NCBI GenBank assembly: GCA_021904315.1
Contig: CM038912.1
Coordinates: forward strand, 25,332,949 to 25,396,948
Source of the DNA: Sphagnum magellanicum
Taxonomy: Eukaryota > Streptophyta > Sphagnopsida > Sphagnales > Sphagnaceae
Direction: 5' to 3'
DNA length: 64,000 nt
Made by a program: the position numbers and the translations under genes. Positions 1 through 11,686 of this stretch are shown piece by piece. Every line of letters starts with the position of its first letter. Positions within the stretch are counted from its first letter, which is position 1. The notes under the pieces were generated by a model. It saw only the letters and a program-made list of their open reading frames with translations. It had not been told where the DNA came from and ran no database searches.

Positions 1-2941
1 TAAGCAGCTCTGATTCTTCATCCGCCGCTTATTCTCTCTCACTGGGGAAGTCTTTTCCTCAATATCTGCCTGTTCACCCCAGTTTTCTGACCGTTTCTGG
101 CTTTCTATCCAGTGGCAGGGAAGTGTCGGCAATCATGAAATATATCAATGGTCTTAAATTCCATGAGTACATTACAATTTCTTATGGAATTTTTTGGCAT
201 TTTTTCTGCATACCCGTGACTGCAAATTCACCTGCATGTCATTCTCTACATGACAATTCGGCACAATATCAACACAGGGACAACATTGAAAAAAAAGGTA
301 AGAAATAGTAACCATTATATAAAAAGGTATGACTGTACAGGTGTAGGGGGCCCAATACAACCCCCCCACCTCCTCCATTCAGGCCCCTCTCTGGTAAGTT
401 GTCCAGAAATACAATCTATAACTTTATTTCACCCATGAAATGTAGTTTATTGACAATTTTATTTTTTTGCATTGAAAGCCATCCAAATTTCATGGATGAT
501 ACACGGGCATAAAAGATCATGGATTTCTAAATGGGGGGGGGGGAGTTCATGCATGAAATTAGGGTTGCTGAAAGGGATACACCTTTGCTATGGACATTTA
601 TGATGTCAAGGCCTTCAACATATGAGCCAAACGTCCCTTTACATACTTCTTGAAAAGAAAATAGGGGTTGTGCCAAGGAAGTTTAGCACACAGAGATCAA
701 GTTCAAGGATTTGAATTCACATGTGACATTTACACTTCATGGATGAAATAAAATTATAAAATGTATTTCTTGTAGGAACTTTATTTCATCCCATTTCATG
801 AATTTTCATGGATGGACTTCCATCCCATTAGGATAGCTTCAAATGCACATCAAGCACAAAAATGGGTTTAAAAAAAATGACAATTCAAAGTTGAAATCAG
901 AGTCGGGCAGTTCTCATGAATGGGGCTGATTTTCATGTTGATTAGGAGCCTGGCTCTCTCAATCAGAATTGATGATTCTAGTTTGTGTGAGAACTAGAAT
1001 CGCCTCAGGCATGGTGGTTATGGGATGGACAACCCGGTCGCATTCTCAAGAAGCCCATTCTGACCCGATTAGGGGATTAAAATCCATGTAAGAAGAAAAC
1101 ACACATAGGCTGTATAAATTGAGAATTTAATCCCAAGAGATCCTTTAGGTCAAAGGTTACATCATTAGTTATATTAAATGCTTCCACATTGAACGTGTTC
1201 AAATCCTCTGTTCCACCAGTCAGTTCACTGTTGTGGAGGCCAAATCACCATTCTATTGGAGTGAATTGGTCTGGAGGTTCTCACATGTAGCTGGGCACCT
1301 TCAATATAAGAACCTCATTTTGAACAACCCCAATTGAACTTCAAGAACCTCATGCATTCGACCCCACATGAGCTTCACTATGAGTCATGAGATCTTCTTG
1401 ACACCTGCAAGAACTCGACGCTTGCAAGGTCAAAAGTGAGAGTTCTGAATCCCAAAGTTGTTGTTATGCTTGGTTCAACACTATGATCAAAACACACAAG
1501 AGAAATGTTCGTGGCCTTGTAAGTCCCAATGTTTTTCTTTTTTTGGGTCAATTTTATGATGTATCCAAAGTGGCGATGGTCTACAGCAAGATTTAACCAA
1601 ATATGGCTAGAAGCTAAATATGAAGGTAAAATTTGGTGAACATATCCTTCTTTTTTTTGGCTAGCTACCTGAACTGTATGAAGAGATTTGGTGATTTTCT
1701 TAATTTTTGGTCAAAATTTAACAAATGAAAATCTCAAAAAAAGAAGATTTTAGGACTTTTAATTTTTTCCCTTGTTCCCATCATGTTCCCAATGTGCACC
1801 CCAAGGTTTTCTCAATAGAACCTTGGTTTTATTCCATATGGTTTTCCCCAAAGTTCAACTCCCATGTGTATAACCTGAAAAGGTGGGCTAGAGGGGAATA
1901 CATTTTTCTCTATTTTGCAACTGGGGTCCCATTTGCTTATCTATATGGAACACTTAATTTGACTTTGCATTTTTAAAATATTTGTTTTCCATGATTCTGC
2001 AAACTATGGTTCTTGCTAGGAAGAAGATCAACAATTTACCAAAGCAACTAGATATGATTGGCACATTGTCACAACATTAGTTGGAAGTTACTAGGAATGG
2101 GAATGCACTATCAATTGATGCATCATTGGTATGGCATTTCATTTCTATTAGGCCTTGTTGCTTCAGTCATCAATGTTTGAGGTTATGTGCCCAAATACCT
2201 CAAGTATCCATTTTGAGCATAGTTTCAAGTTATGTATTTTTCAAAGTTTAGCAATGAGCAAATGCCTCAAATATTCCATTAGGATAGATTCAAGTGCACA
2301 TCACTCACAAAAATGGACTTTAAGAAAAAAAACATGAAATTTGAAGTCAAATCTTATCAATTTGTTCGGAATATCATTATTTTCAAAGATAATTTTGGGG
2401 GTAAATTTCAATTTTGAAAGGGCTCCTCTGGAGCTTCAAAGATTCATCAAGTCAAAAATGAAAAAAAAACAATGAAGAGAAAGAGGAGGTAAAAAAGAGG
2501 GAGGAGCTCTAGGCAGCCTGTGGGAAAAAAAAGAAATCACAGGGGCAGTGTGATTTTCTGGAGCCCAACAAAAGCAGATCAGAAAGAACATTCAGACCTC
2601 AGACAGCCCAGAAATTTTTAATAATTTTGTGAGCAGCTTGAAGCACATTCGGGCAGTCCATAGGGTAGAGTGGACTGGGCAATTTGGCAAAATAAAAAAA
2701 TAGAATTGTGGAATTGGCAAGTTGTGAATGCAGACCGACAACGTGAGAATTCAGCAATCTCACCTCACAATTTGGCAAAGTGGAGAGGGGAAACATCAAA
2801 AGTAAACTTGGCAAAATAGGGAAATAGCATGTGAACTTCACATTTATATATTCCCTAGAGAGAAAATTATCTATACTTTTGAGGCAAGAAAGAGTGGTTC
2901 AACTCTGCACCTGTGGGATGAGCGTCTTTGTGAATCGAGTT
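1..2941 (+). repeat. Spacer repeat unit U, copy 1
   Basis: This is non-coding repeat DNA with five related copies in the window: 1-2941, 10836-14240, 31596-35455 (interrupted), 44138-47059 and 61648-64000. At 44138 and 61648 the unit starts directly beside an inverted ubiquitin pseudogene. It contains several short ORFs, but none is conserved in frame among copies. Part of it (about 720-870 and 2270-2850) is a diverged relative of the palindrome arms at 28 kb, 40 kb and 57 kb, recognisable by a shared motif around CATGGATGGACTTCCATCCC. A run of 11 G lies at 533-543. I see no gene here. Confidence 0.85.
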
Positions 2942-3066
2942 AGCAAAATTTCGTCAGCACATTAATAGCTTTCCTAAGGACTGTTCACATTTTCCTTTCT
3001 AACACACTTGATGAGCATTGGAGGATAGGTCTTATTACTATGTTACACAATGTCTAAGTCCTTCAT

Positions 3067-3199
3067 ACTTGACTTTTCAATTGGCAAGAACACTTCATCA
3101 AGACCATAGTTTGTTCCCTGCTTGAACGCCCTTCCTACTTGACTTTTCAATTGGCAAGAACACTTCATCAAGACCATAGTTTGTTCCCTGCTTGAACGC
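3067..3199. repeat. 70-bp tandem duplication
   Basis: The stretch starting ACTTGACTTTTCAATTGGC at 3067 repeats at 3137, a 70-bp period, with 63 bp identical in the second unit. The matching place in Block B (about 47187-47245) has a single copy, so the duplication arose after the two blocks separated, or Block B lost one unit. Confidence 0.95.
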
Positions 3200-3426
3200 T
3201 GTTTTCAGAGTTTATGATTCCAGTTGCAATTCAAGGAGAATTCAGCATACAAACGTAATTAGTTGACATTTCTAGGCCCACATTAGACCCAAAAGCTATT
3301 GCTGTACAGTGCCTTGGACCCCAAAGGGATACGACATTAAACCCTGCTAATAAAGTGCATACACATTTTATATCATGTAACCTGTCTTCCAAGTACCCTA
3401 TGAAAGGATTCAAAGGTTACTTGGTG

Positions 3427-3601
3427 AGATCAGACCCACCGGAAGAGCCACTAGTGCAGCCTAGAGCAATAGGGAGATCAGAACCACGGAAGGAGCCACC
3501 GATGCAGAGTGCATCAACAGGGAGATCAGACCCACCAGAGGAGCCACCAGTGCAGAATGCAGCAACAGGGAGATCAGACCCACCGAATGAGCCACCAGAG
3601 T
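3427..3601 (+). repeat. 48-bp minisatellite, 3.6 units, in-frame 16-residue repeat
   Basis: Four units start at 3427, 3475, 3523 and 3571, each opening AGATCAGA. Read in the frame of the small ORF at 3355-3603, each unit gives 16 residues of the form RSDPPEEPxVQxxxxG, ending in a stop after the last partial unit. The period is a multiple of three, so the frame survives copy-number change. Block B has the same array with a few substitutions, while other M copies have one or two degenerate units. The ORF has no recognisable domain, so I annotate a repeat and not a gene. Confidence 0.85.
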
Positions 3602-4745
3602 AGCGAAGTCCAATACCATCTGTTCAGCACCGACGTTGCTGCTGTATTTCATAGCTGCCATACTAGGGATTTACATTGTCTTGGACCCAAAAATGATACA
3701 ACATTAAACTCTACTAACAAAGTGCAAACACATTTTATATCATGTAACATTCATTCAACTACACTATGAAATGATGCCGAGGTCAAGTGCTGTTTTCAGA
3801 CCCACTGGAGGAGCCACCAGAACAACAGAGTCCAAGACCACCTATTCGGTGCTGACATTGCTGCTGTATTTCATAGCTGCCATACTGGCTGAACATCTCT
3901 CAACAAATGCGGACCAAGAGTGGATGTGGAACTATGGTGTGGTTTATGTGGACTTGATATTGTAGTCAAACCAAGAGGTTGAGTTGGAGGCTGAACTGCA
4001 GGTGCATATGACTCATTTACAATTGAGGTTGGAGTTGGACCACGGAGGTGGTGTGGAGACTCACTTGCAGTTGGGCTAAATCATGCACAATTGAGGTCAA
4101 AGTCCCCCCAACCCTAGAGATAGATCCTTTTTCATCTGGGATGTAATCGGTTTTGCTTGGCAGAAACCCCAAGAAGTGAACAAATTTGGGGTTCACGCTT
4201 TCAAAACTAACCCAGTCATAGTAAGATTAGTAATAGTGGCCTTAAGACACATGCTATTAATAATTGGCACCTTTTGCTGAGATAATCATAATGTTGAAGG
4301 AAAAATGTGGTATGGCAACCAGTGTTATTTTTTTTCAATTTGGTGATGCTGCTCAAGTGGGGATAGTCCATAACCTTATTTAGCCAAGTTTGGCAAAATT
4401 CAAAATATGAAAATATAAAACTTAAGTACCCTTCATATTGTGGGCAATTGTGGTGATTTTTCTGGAATTTTTAGAAATTTTTGTGGTTTTTGGGTCATTT
4501 TTTTCAAAACAATTAATGGATTTGTGACAAAATATTCTTTAAATAAATATTTCTCATAAAATGCTCTTCCAATCTAGCATGAAAACCTCAAATACAAGTC
4601 CCTAAAATACCACTGTATTTTCAAGCCAAGACCAGTTTGCAATAGTTGTCTATCACTCAAATGCCTATGGTTTTCCTAATACAACTGTTTAGAAAATAAT
4701 AATGTCATGCCATCCGTGAGATGAAGTCTTTTCACAATTGTCTTA

Positions 4746-5860
4746 GCAACAGGTTTCTTGTGTTTTTTGGGCTGTACTTAAGTTTTGCAATTTTCTTTTG
4801 TGAATTATTGTGTCGTTGAGAAAGCTAGATCTCAAGCTGCTGTTTGAAGACACTTTTCAAGGATGAAATAAGAAAGACAGAGTTATTTCACTTGTTTAGA
4901 AATCTGAATGCACTTTCAATTCATTTGGATGTGCTCCATTCCAGAATCTTTCCCTTCATGTCTGGAACTAGTTTCTGGAAATTGCAAGCAGGGAAATACA
5001 TCTTGCAGACAGATGATGTGTAGGACACAGTGATCCTGATTGACTCAGCGATACGCCACATTGGTGCAGAACCTGTGATGCTCAACTCTTGTGCTGGAAT
5101 CCAATCATTGGGAATAATGAAGGATACTACATAACTAGATGTTAGATTGTTAAGAATTTGGAAAAAGTTTTAAGAGTTTGTCATCCTGTCAATGTAGACA
5201 TGAGATAGATGGAAACTGTTGCAACATACTGCTTAGAGCAATGAGCTGACACACAGAATCTGCCTTCCATGATTTCCCATCTATACCAGCTTGATGCAGT
5301 TGTTCAATAATTTTGTCCAGAAGCCATGGGTTTGCCATGTCAACCTTTAAGAGTTGTCTGAGGTCACCAAATAAATTTTACAACAGTGATCAACAAGATC
5401 AACTACTTTCATTGCATTCTAACTGGTGTAACATGTTCTCAGAAAGGTTGGGGTGGAATATATGAATAAATTGCCAAGAATGGTTCATTGCAATGAAGGT
5501 AAGAATATATTTTCGAACATATTTTACCTGTTTATCTGCTAGAAAAATCTGAAGGTGTTGAATTTTGGATTAGTATCTGTTAGAAAAATAGATATTATTT
5601 TGAATAATTGGTGATGTAAATGGAGTGAACAAATCCCATCATTTGCCATTACATGCGATGTGGTCTAGAATGGATAAACCATCACCTACCTGATTTCCCA
5701 GGAGACTAGCCAAGGAGCCTATCTTTTTTGTTGGTGCAGGCATGTAATGCCCACATCATTATCTATGTTCCTCGCTACAACACTCTTGGTAAATGACTTT
5801 CTCTATTCTTAGTTTTGGAAATAGTATCAGTCACAGACTTACCTACCAAACAACCGCTCT
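4746..5860. other. Low-copy DNA without a recognised gene
   Basis: After arm M ends, the composition becomes less repetitive. Apart from Block B (48720-49844) this stretch has no other copy in the window. Given the LACS exons downstream it may be intronic or 5' sequence from the captured locus. I see no exon here that I can name. Confidence 0.5.
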
Positions 5861-7735
5861 TGTTACAGCCACACCAATGTCAGTGTTCCTCTTCTTTCTC
5901 AGCTGGTCTGCCATTGCCAGATGTAAAACATCCTCAAAACAGGCTCTTTTGTAATTTCAGTCGCATCAAGCTTTCAGGAATTGGAGACCACTTTTGAACT
6001 GATTGTTCTTCTTGTTGGTGCATTGAAGGCACTGAAGCAGTGGAGTTTATTGTGGATCGTGCTGAGGTTTCCGTAGCTTTTGCACAAGGCACCAAGCTCC
6101 CTCTGGTATTAATAGTTTGCTGCTGTTCTGATTTCTTTTTGCCCATCTTTCATTCTGCCTGTGCTGTTTCTAACTATTTTTGCAGACTAGGCAGTCCACA
6201 TGTAGTCTTGTGGTGTCTTGTTGGTTCATAAATGTGAAGTCAGCTGGACTTTTTGGACACTTTTTTTTTTGGGTTGTGTTTGTTTATCTGCCCAACTCTT
6301 AGCATCATCAAGTTGACATACTGATTGCTTGTACATGTTCAATGGTTTGTGAAAGTATGAGCATTATCATTCCATCGCACATGCAGCTCTTTACAGTACT
6401 TTCTGTGCCTACTCATAGAACTTGTCAAATGCAAGCCCAATGTGAATAGACATCAAATTTTTAGTCTTTTTTTAAGCATGCTGATTATTGATTTTGACAG
6501 ATTATTGTCTCCTGACCCAAGTGCACATAACATCTTAAAAATAAGTTATAATGGTGAACAGAAGGTGATGCAATTGATCTTCATCTTTGACCCGATAAGC
6601 TGCTGGTTTTATGTACAGTTTCATTAATGCTGTCTTGAAGTTGGAACCAGATACAGACTGCCTTTTCAGTCGGTTACAGTAGAGTCAATTAGGGGCTCAT
6701 TGTGAACTTTAGGAGTATTTAGGGCCCATTTTTACTATTGGGCTGTGTGTGCCTGGGTGCAGCTATTGCAACCTTCGCAAGTGTCACAGGTAATCAGAAA
6801 ACTGCAGCTGAGGCAGCTGGTGTTACATTGTACTCCTGGGAGCTGGAGTTTCTGCAACTGATGTGTTGTCAGTTAGGATAGCTTCCATCGAGTCTAATGG
6901 CTTGAGTTCTCATCTGCTGGTCTATATAGCTACAGATGATGCAGCTTCTTGTTCTTTCATGTCTTGAGATGGACATTAATTCTGATACTGGCAAAGCTTC
7001 AGGAGTGCTCTCTGTGGTCAAGGGCGTGGTTGGCATTGCTCTGTACTGTTGACTTTTCAAGTGAGATCTACAAGTTTTCTTCAAATCTGTGAAATTTTTG
7101 GTTGAGGCATGTAAGTGTATAGCATAAGGTAGCAGCGATAAGTAGTACTTAGTTATGGGGCAAGTGCATTATTCAGGGAAAAGGAGAATTCTGTGGACCT
7201 AACACCTCCATCTAGACATGACATCTCCATGATTATGTACACCAATGGTACGATGGGAGAGCCAAAAGGAGTGCTTGTCACCCACAAAAATAATGTGGTG
7301 ACCTGCATAAATGGTCTTGGGTCAATTTCTCAAGGCTCAGAATGAAGTGGTTAAGCGTAATGAACCCAAATGTGAGTTTTTTGCAATCGTCCAAGTCAGA
7401 TCCATATCCAGCCAGGCACCACATGCAAAATGTTTTCAATGTGCTGATAGGTAGTTGTGATCTTGATCTTCCATATCTAGGACATATCCAGAGTCTGACT
7501 ACGGATACATGAAGGGAACTTGCATGTGCAAGTTATCGTTCATGTAATGAAGGCCATATACAAAATATATATCAGGACAGATAAAACATCAGGTCGAAAC
7601 ATCGTTATGAAAGTAAATTTTGTGAAATAGTTTTGTATGGCAACCATCTTTCTGTTGAATGCAGGACTTCAAGAAGATGATGGAGGATCTGGCAAAGTTG
7701 AAGCCAGCCTTGTGTTTGTTGCCATACCTCTGTGA
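5861..7735 (+). pseudogene. Long-chain acyl-CoA synthetase exon remnants (Block A)
   Basis: Several short exons separated by intron-like DNA read as a plant long-chain acyl-CoA synthetase, the peroxisomal/ER enzyme that activates fatty acids with ATP and CoA. Exon about 6028-6104 encodes AVEFIVDRAEVSVAFAQGT, followed by a GT donor. Exon about 6757-6860 encodes a stretch ending AAGVTLYSWELEFLQL. Exon about 7178-7325 holds the AMP-binding P-loop MYTNGTMGEPKG at 7235-7270 (family consensus YTSGTTGxPKG). Exon about 7664-7735 encodes DFKKMMEDLAKLKP, then a 2-bp GT insertion near 7712 breaks the frame before what should read TLFVAIP. A weaker piece at 5861-5893 resembles the CVPLYDTLG region. The rest of the enzyme is missing. 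It is a truncated, non-functional copy, and the order and strand of exons match the real gene. Confidence 0.82.
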
Positions 7736-8290
7736 ATTTTCAGCCTACCTACAGCTCATGAAAAACCTCATTGGTGGGTCAGAGGATGTGAAATTACTGA
7801 TTAAATGCAGTGTCATTGTCAAGTTTCTTGGCAATGAAACAGATGTGTGTCCAGCATGGAACAGCTTAACCAGAGGGTTGTGGTTTCAGTGTCAATCACG
7901 ATCTATTCATCAAATTGCTCAAGGCATTCATGGGCACTGCAATTCCAGAAATTGCCAAAAAACTCAATTTTGTCAGAAGTTTTGTTCCAGACCATGGTAT
8001 GTGATATCTATCTTTGTGGCAACCATTGTAACCATTGACACATGTATTCTGGCTCACGCAGCCATCATTGGTTCTGATAGAGTGAAGCCTCATTTCCCAC
8101 CCAGGTGGAAAATAGATGTTTGTCCTTGTAGCTCACCACTCATTTTTTATGGATTTTGCATCATTTATATTTCATTGTTAGTTAATTAACTACCTTCATG
8201 TATTGATGCTGAATAGGTACCTCTAACTGCTTGTGGCTGTGACGGGGCTGACCACATTCTTGCATGGGAACTTGGTAAGAAAATTCAGCT
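7736..8290 (+). pseudogene. Unidentified exon-like fragments downstream of LACS remnant
   Basis: A frame open from 7659 to 8189 runs through here but does not look like one protein. Coding-like stretches shift between frames. One reads GFSVNHDLFIKLLKAFMG and then GTAIPEIAKKLNFVRS, and ends at a GT donor (GGTATGTG, about 7998). Another near 8055-8105 reads LAHAAIIGSDRVKPHFPP. A third ends at 8275 before GTAAGA. The fragments do not match the LACS C-terminal half as I know it. They could be exons of another gene or diverged LACS sequence. Confidence 0.4.
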
Positions 8291-8869
8291 TCCTTGATGA
8301 AGTCAGTGCATAGTCATGGCAGCTCATGACTGCTATCTCTTCCAGTAGCTTTAGCAGATGTTCTGCATCCAATTTGTCACCAGTCCAGTGTGCTCTAGGG
8401 TATGTTCAGCCTGCATCAGGCCCAAACCATTAACCTCTATGCAGGCCTCTTGATTGAAATGAAGTTTATCTGTACAAGCTTGTTGCACCTTGGATGACAA
8501 GCTTGTTGCAGCTCAAATGATGATACTCTTGACCTTTCTAAGTAGCTGCATCTCTTGAGTGCTAGCCAAAATCATGACCAAGTCTTCCCATTGCTTCCAG
8601 GAGTGCAACAGAAACTCAGGACATGGATGTTTGTATAATGATTTTCCTACAAGTTTGGGCTGAATATTATACTTTTATCTACACCCATTGTTGGGAGCTG
8701 ATGAAGTAAGTGGCCAGTCATGGCAGCTCATCACTGCTATCCACGATGAAACTGATGCTTTGATGCTTTGTAAGCAACTGTCATAAGGTTATGACAGCAC
8801 TCTTTGTCATGTTACTTTCAAATTGTTATTGTGGAGATTTCTCTTCAATTTCATATCTATATATATATA
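8291..8869. other. Gene-free stretch with small inverted and duplicated pieces
   Basis: No exon is recognisable. The motif GTCATGGCAGCTCAT occurs twice (about 8313 and 8716), suggesting a local duplication. A short TATATATA tract lies near 8861. The same stretch in Block B differs by a few indels near 52436-52480. Confidence 0.5.
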
Positions 8870-9430
8870 TTCCTTGTGAGGTATCAGTCCTCCCTGCTTT
8901 GCTTGAGAGGCTTGGTTCTGCAGAAGACCATAGGCATTTGAGTGTGAGAGAGCTATTGGAAAGTGGTCTTGGCTTGAAAATGTAGTGGTATTTGGGGGAC
9001 TTGCATTTGAGGTTTACATTCTAGATTGGAAGAGCACTGGTCTTCCAGCATGCAGATCCCATGTCTGAGCGTCCACTGTCAAGGAACCGCCAACCTTGAG
9101 GGTCTGCCTGCTGAAATTGATACATCCATCCCTGGTTCCCTTAGAATTGGGACCAAGGAATGGGAAATGTCAGATGTCAGAAGGGGACTGGGAGGGCCAT
9201 TAAGAACAGCATGATTCACATCTGTCATCACTGCACAAAAGGAAAACGCAGCTGCATTTCTTGCAATGAACAGAGCAAATGTGGTTAGGGGTGAGAGATT
9301 GAATTGCTGGAGAAGGGCTAAAGCAGAGGAGAAAGAAGAAAGGAAAATCAGGATTTGGAGAGAGACCACTATGCTCTAATGCTATTGAGGAGAAGCAGCA
9401 TTCAAAGCATCCAAGATAACAAACAGTTTT
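8870..9430 (+). pseudogene. Unidentified coding-like fragments
   Basis: At 8875-8985 one frame reads PCEVSVLPALLERLGSAEDH and on to a TAG stop. At about 9219-9380 another frame gives a charged stretch beginning TSVITAQKENAAAFLAMNRA. Codon composition looks exonic, but I cannot name the family. The same pieces occur in Block B at 52850-53345, with GCTTTG replaced by short differences and one 3-bp deletion near 53142. Confidence 0.3.
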
Positions 9431-9436
9431 GCTCAT

Positions 9437-9665
9437 CCAAACAGGTTGGAGGGGGGAAATGCTCATCCAATCATGAATCTGCCAACTGAGAAAGCAAAGC
9501 AAGAACCTGAAAGGATTTCATCATGGACCATGAGCCAAAAACTTTCCAGGTCCAAAGCTTCAATGAGAATGAGCATTGCTTGCTGCTGTACATGCACCAC
9601 ACATCTTGCTGATTCAGGAGTCATAGAGAACCGCTTCCCATAACTGCTTTGAAAATACCATCGCC
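9437..9665 (-). pseudogene. Minus-strand exon fragment of an unidentified gene
   Basis: Read on the minus strand, a typical acceptor (TTGCTTCTAG, about 9666) is followed by an open stretch that reads RWYFQSSYGKRFSMTPES and then ARCVVHVQQQAMLILIEALD, down to a TGA near 9452. Exon-like composition and the splice acceptor support a real gene origin. Block B contains only its downstream part, because Block B homology stops at the base matching 9575, inside this exon. I do not recognise the protein. Confidence 0.45.
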
Positions 9666-9744
9666 TAGAAGCAAAATAGGAAAAGACATTTTATTTATCT
9701 CTTGCATGTATATGGTTTATCTCTCTTCTAGTGTACTGATAGAA

Positions 9745-10640
9745 TCAGCTGCATAGGCCAAGAGCAAAAAACGTGCTGCAAGGAGAGGAGTATTCAGAGA
9801 CACAAAAACTCAAGAGCAAACTCCATCTTTGTATTTGCAAAAAACAGTCCAGGGGTTGAAAGAAGAGATGATGTCTAGAAATCTGTTCAAAACCCCACCT
9901 GGAAAGACTGAAGCAACTCCTTGAGGCATGCAACCTTGCATGAGTGGAGCGGTTCATAATACAAAAGAAAGAGTATGTCTAGAAGGAGAGTCTGCTCCAA
10001 TGTGGTTTCCTGTTTCGAAAAACCAGTATATTCACAATCCTGTTGAAACCCAACTCAACCCACCATTCAGAAAAATGCTATCTTAGTTCCCAAACAAAAA
10101 CTCTCCAATACCTCTTCTTGTGCTCAATCTAGACCCTTCAAGACCTGTATCTATGCCCGATCAAGGCTTTTTTACTTCCCTGTAAGAAAGTGGACAGATA
10201 GATAGAAAGATGGCATTCATTGCAAGATGCTGGGGTTGCATAGCAGCAGCCAAGCGCTCCTTAAGACTGGCATAAGTGGCATTTTCTAGACCATCCTTCA
10301 GGAGCTGCTTCACCTCCTCAGACATCACCTGATAGGCATTCATAATTTCCTCTTCCTCTGACACTGCTACCAGAACCCATACCCGCAAAGTAAGTTTTCT
10401 TCACTTCTTCGAAACCCTTTGTACCTGAACTATCCTCATACATATAACAGTACCCCACAAAGGAATGTCCTTGCTTTCTTGTGACTGCAAGATCAACCCA
10501 CACTGAAAATGCCAAATTCAGCCAAGAAAATGTTCATGTCCATAGCAAAAAAAACACTGAGTATTGATTCATTCAAAGATCAGGAGCAAAAGGAAAAAGT
10601 TTCACCTTGCTCTGAAAAGTAAGAAGAAGGTGCAAGCACT
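9745..10640 (-). pseudogene. Minus-strand exon cluster of an unidentified gene
   Basis: Several minus-strand stretches look exonic. Near 10685-10600 one reads PDYHDLRSGAPMFTQVLAP and ends at a GAGCAAG/GTGAAA donor. At 10518-10330 another reads FSVWVDLAVTRKQGHSFVG, preceded by an acceptor-like TTTTCAG. At 10360-10200 a third reads EEEEIMNAYQVMSEEVKQLL followed by a helical, lysine-rich segment. Frames change between pieces. Together with the exon at 9437-9665 this could be one captured host gene read right to left, but no family is recognisable and no full-length frame exists. Confidence 0.4.
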
Positions 10641-11686
10641 TGAGTAAACATTGGTGCTCCAGATCGTAAGTCATGGTAATCTGGCAACAGGGACAAAACA
10701 AAACACGTGATGATACTGCATTGCTTGCTGTAAGGAAAGTTTCACAAAGAGAACAGAAGCAGCAGCCACTTACAGATTGGAGAAAAGAGGGATCTGCAGT
10801 CGATGGGATGGCATTGCCAGGTTCCAATAACCTATCCTCAAATTTCATGGATGCACATGCATAATATATCATGGATTTCCAAATTGGGGGGGATGAAAGT
10901 TCATGCATGAAATTAGGGTTGCCAAAAGGGATACCCATTGGCTATGGACAGTTATGATCTCAAGGCCTTCAACATATGAGCCAAACATCCCTTTACATAC
11001 TTCTTGGAAAAGAAAATAGGGGTTGTACTATGGAAGTTTACAAAGAAAGATCAAGTTCAATGATTTGAATTCACATGTGACATCTACACTTCATGGATGA
11101 AATACAATTATAAAATGTATTTCTTGTAAGAACTTTATTTCATCCCATTCATGACTTTTCATGGTTGGCCTTCCATCGCATTACAATAGCTTCAAATACA
11201 TATCACACACAAAACCTGACTTTAAAGAAATGATAATTCAAAGTCGAAATCAGAGTTGGGTAGTTCTCATGAATGGAGCTGACTTTCATGTTGATTGTTA
11301 GGCCGGTTTTCTCAATAAGAATTGCCAATTCTAGTTTAAGTGAAAACTAGAATCGCTTCAAGAATTGATACCCATGGTGGTTATGGGATGGACCACCAAC
11401 TCCCGTTGTCAAGGAGCCCATTCTCACCCTATTAGGGGGTTAAAATCCATGTAAGAAGAAAACACACCAAGGCCTTTTAAAGTGAGAATTTAATCCCAAA
11501 GGATCCTTGAGGTCAAAGGCTACATCATTAGTTACATTAAATGCTTCCTCATTAAACATGTTCAAAGTGTTCAAATCCTCTATTCCATCAGTCAGTTCAC
11601 TGTTGTGGAGGCCAAATCACCATTCTATTGGATTGAATTGGTTTGGAGGTTCTCACATGTAGCTGGGCACCTTCAATATGAAAGTG

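Larger units (their letters stand above)
2942..4745 (+). repeat. Arm repeat M, forward copy in Block A
   Basis: This module opens with AGCAAAATTTCGTCAGCAC. It recurs forward at about 24010-24485 (truncated), 47060-48720 and 53539-54893, and as reverse complement at about 29945-31555, 41880-43472 and 58855-61000. Forward and inverted copies share sequence to about 4563. The forward copies share a further 180 bp. It contains a 48-bp minisatellite at 3427-3601. It encodes no recognisable protein. Its placement on both sides of the palindromes and of the U units suggests it forms long inverted arms of a larger element. That is inference. Confidence 0.8.
1..9575. repeat. Block A, first copy of a 9.5 kb segmental duplication
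   Basis: This block is almost identical to 44138-53539 in the same orientation. The offset drifts from 44137 at the left to 43964 at the right because of a few indels. Block A alone has a 70-bp tandem duplication near 3067 and about 70 bp near 3910-3980, and Block B lacks about 27 bp present near 2250-2275. Both blocks lack the same roughly 407 bp (present in other U copies, for example 12891-13297) at the same breakpoint, so they descend from one already-deleted ancestor. Block A may begin upstream of the window. Similarity ends sharply after 9575, inside an exon-like stretch. The mechanism of duplication is not visible. Confidence 0.93.

Noticed and set aside
123-438. Small overlapping ORFs near the window start, also in Block B
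   Set aside because: They are identical in Block B only because the blocks are recent duplicates. The older U copy 5 (about 61770-62080) does not preserve the frames.
3427-3601. Regular repeats that might suggest a CRISPR array
   Set aside because: The units are head-to-tail without unique spacers, in plant DNA. It is a minisatellite.
7659-8189. The longest uninterrupted frame outside the Helitron, 176 codons
   Set aside because: Only its first 20 codons match the LACS frame. Further on, the coding-like signal lies in other frames and splice-like sites interrupt it. The Block B version stops earlier. It is a chance-open frame across exon remnants.
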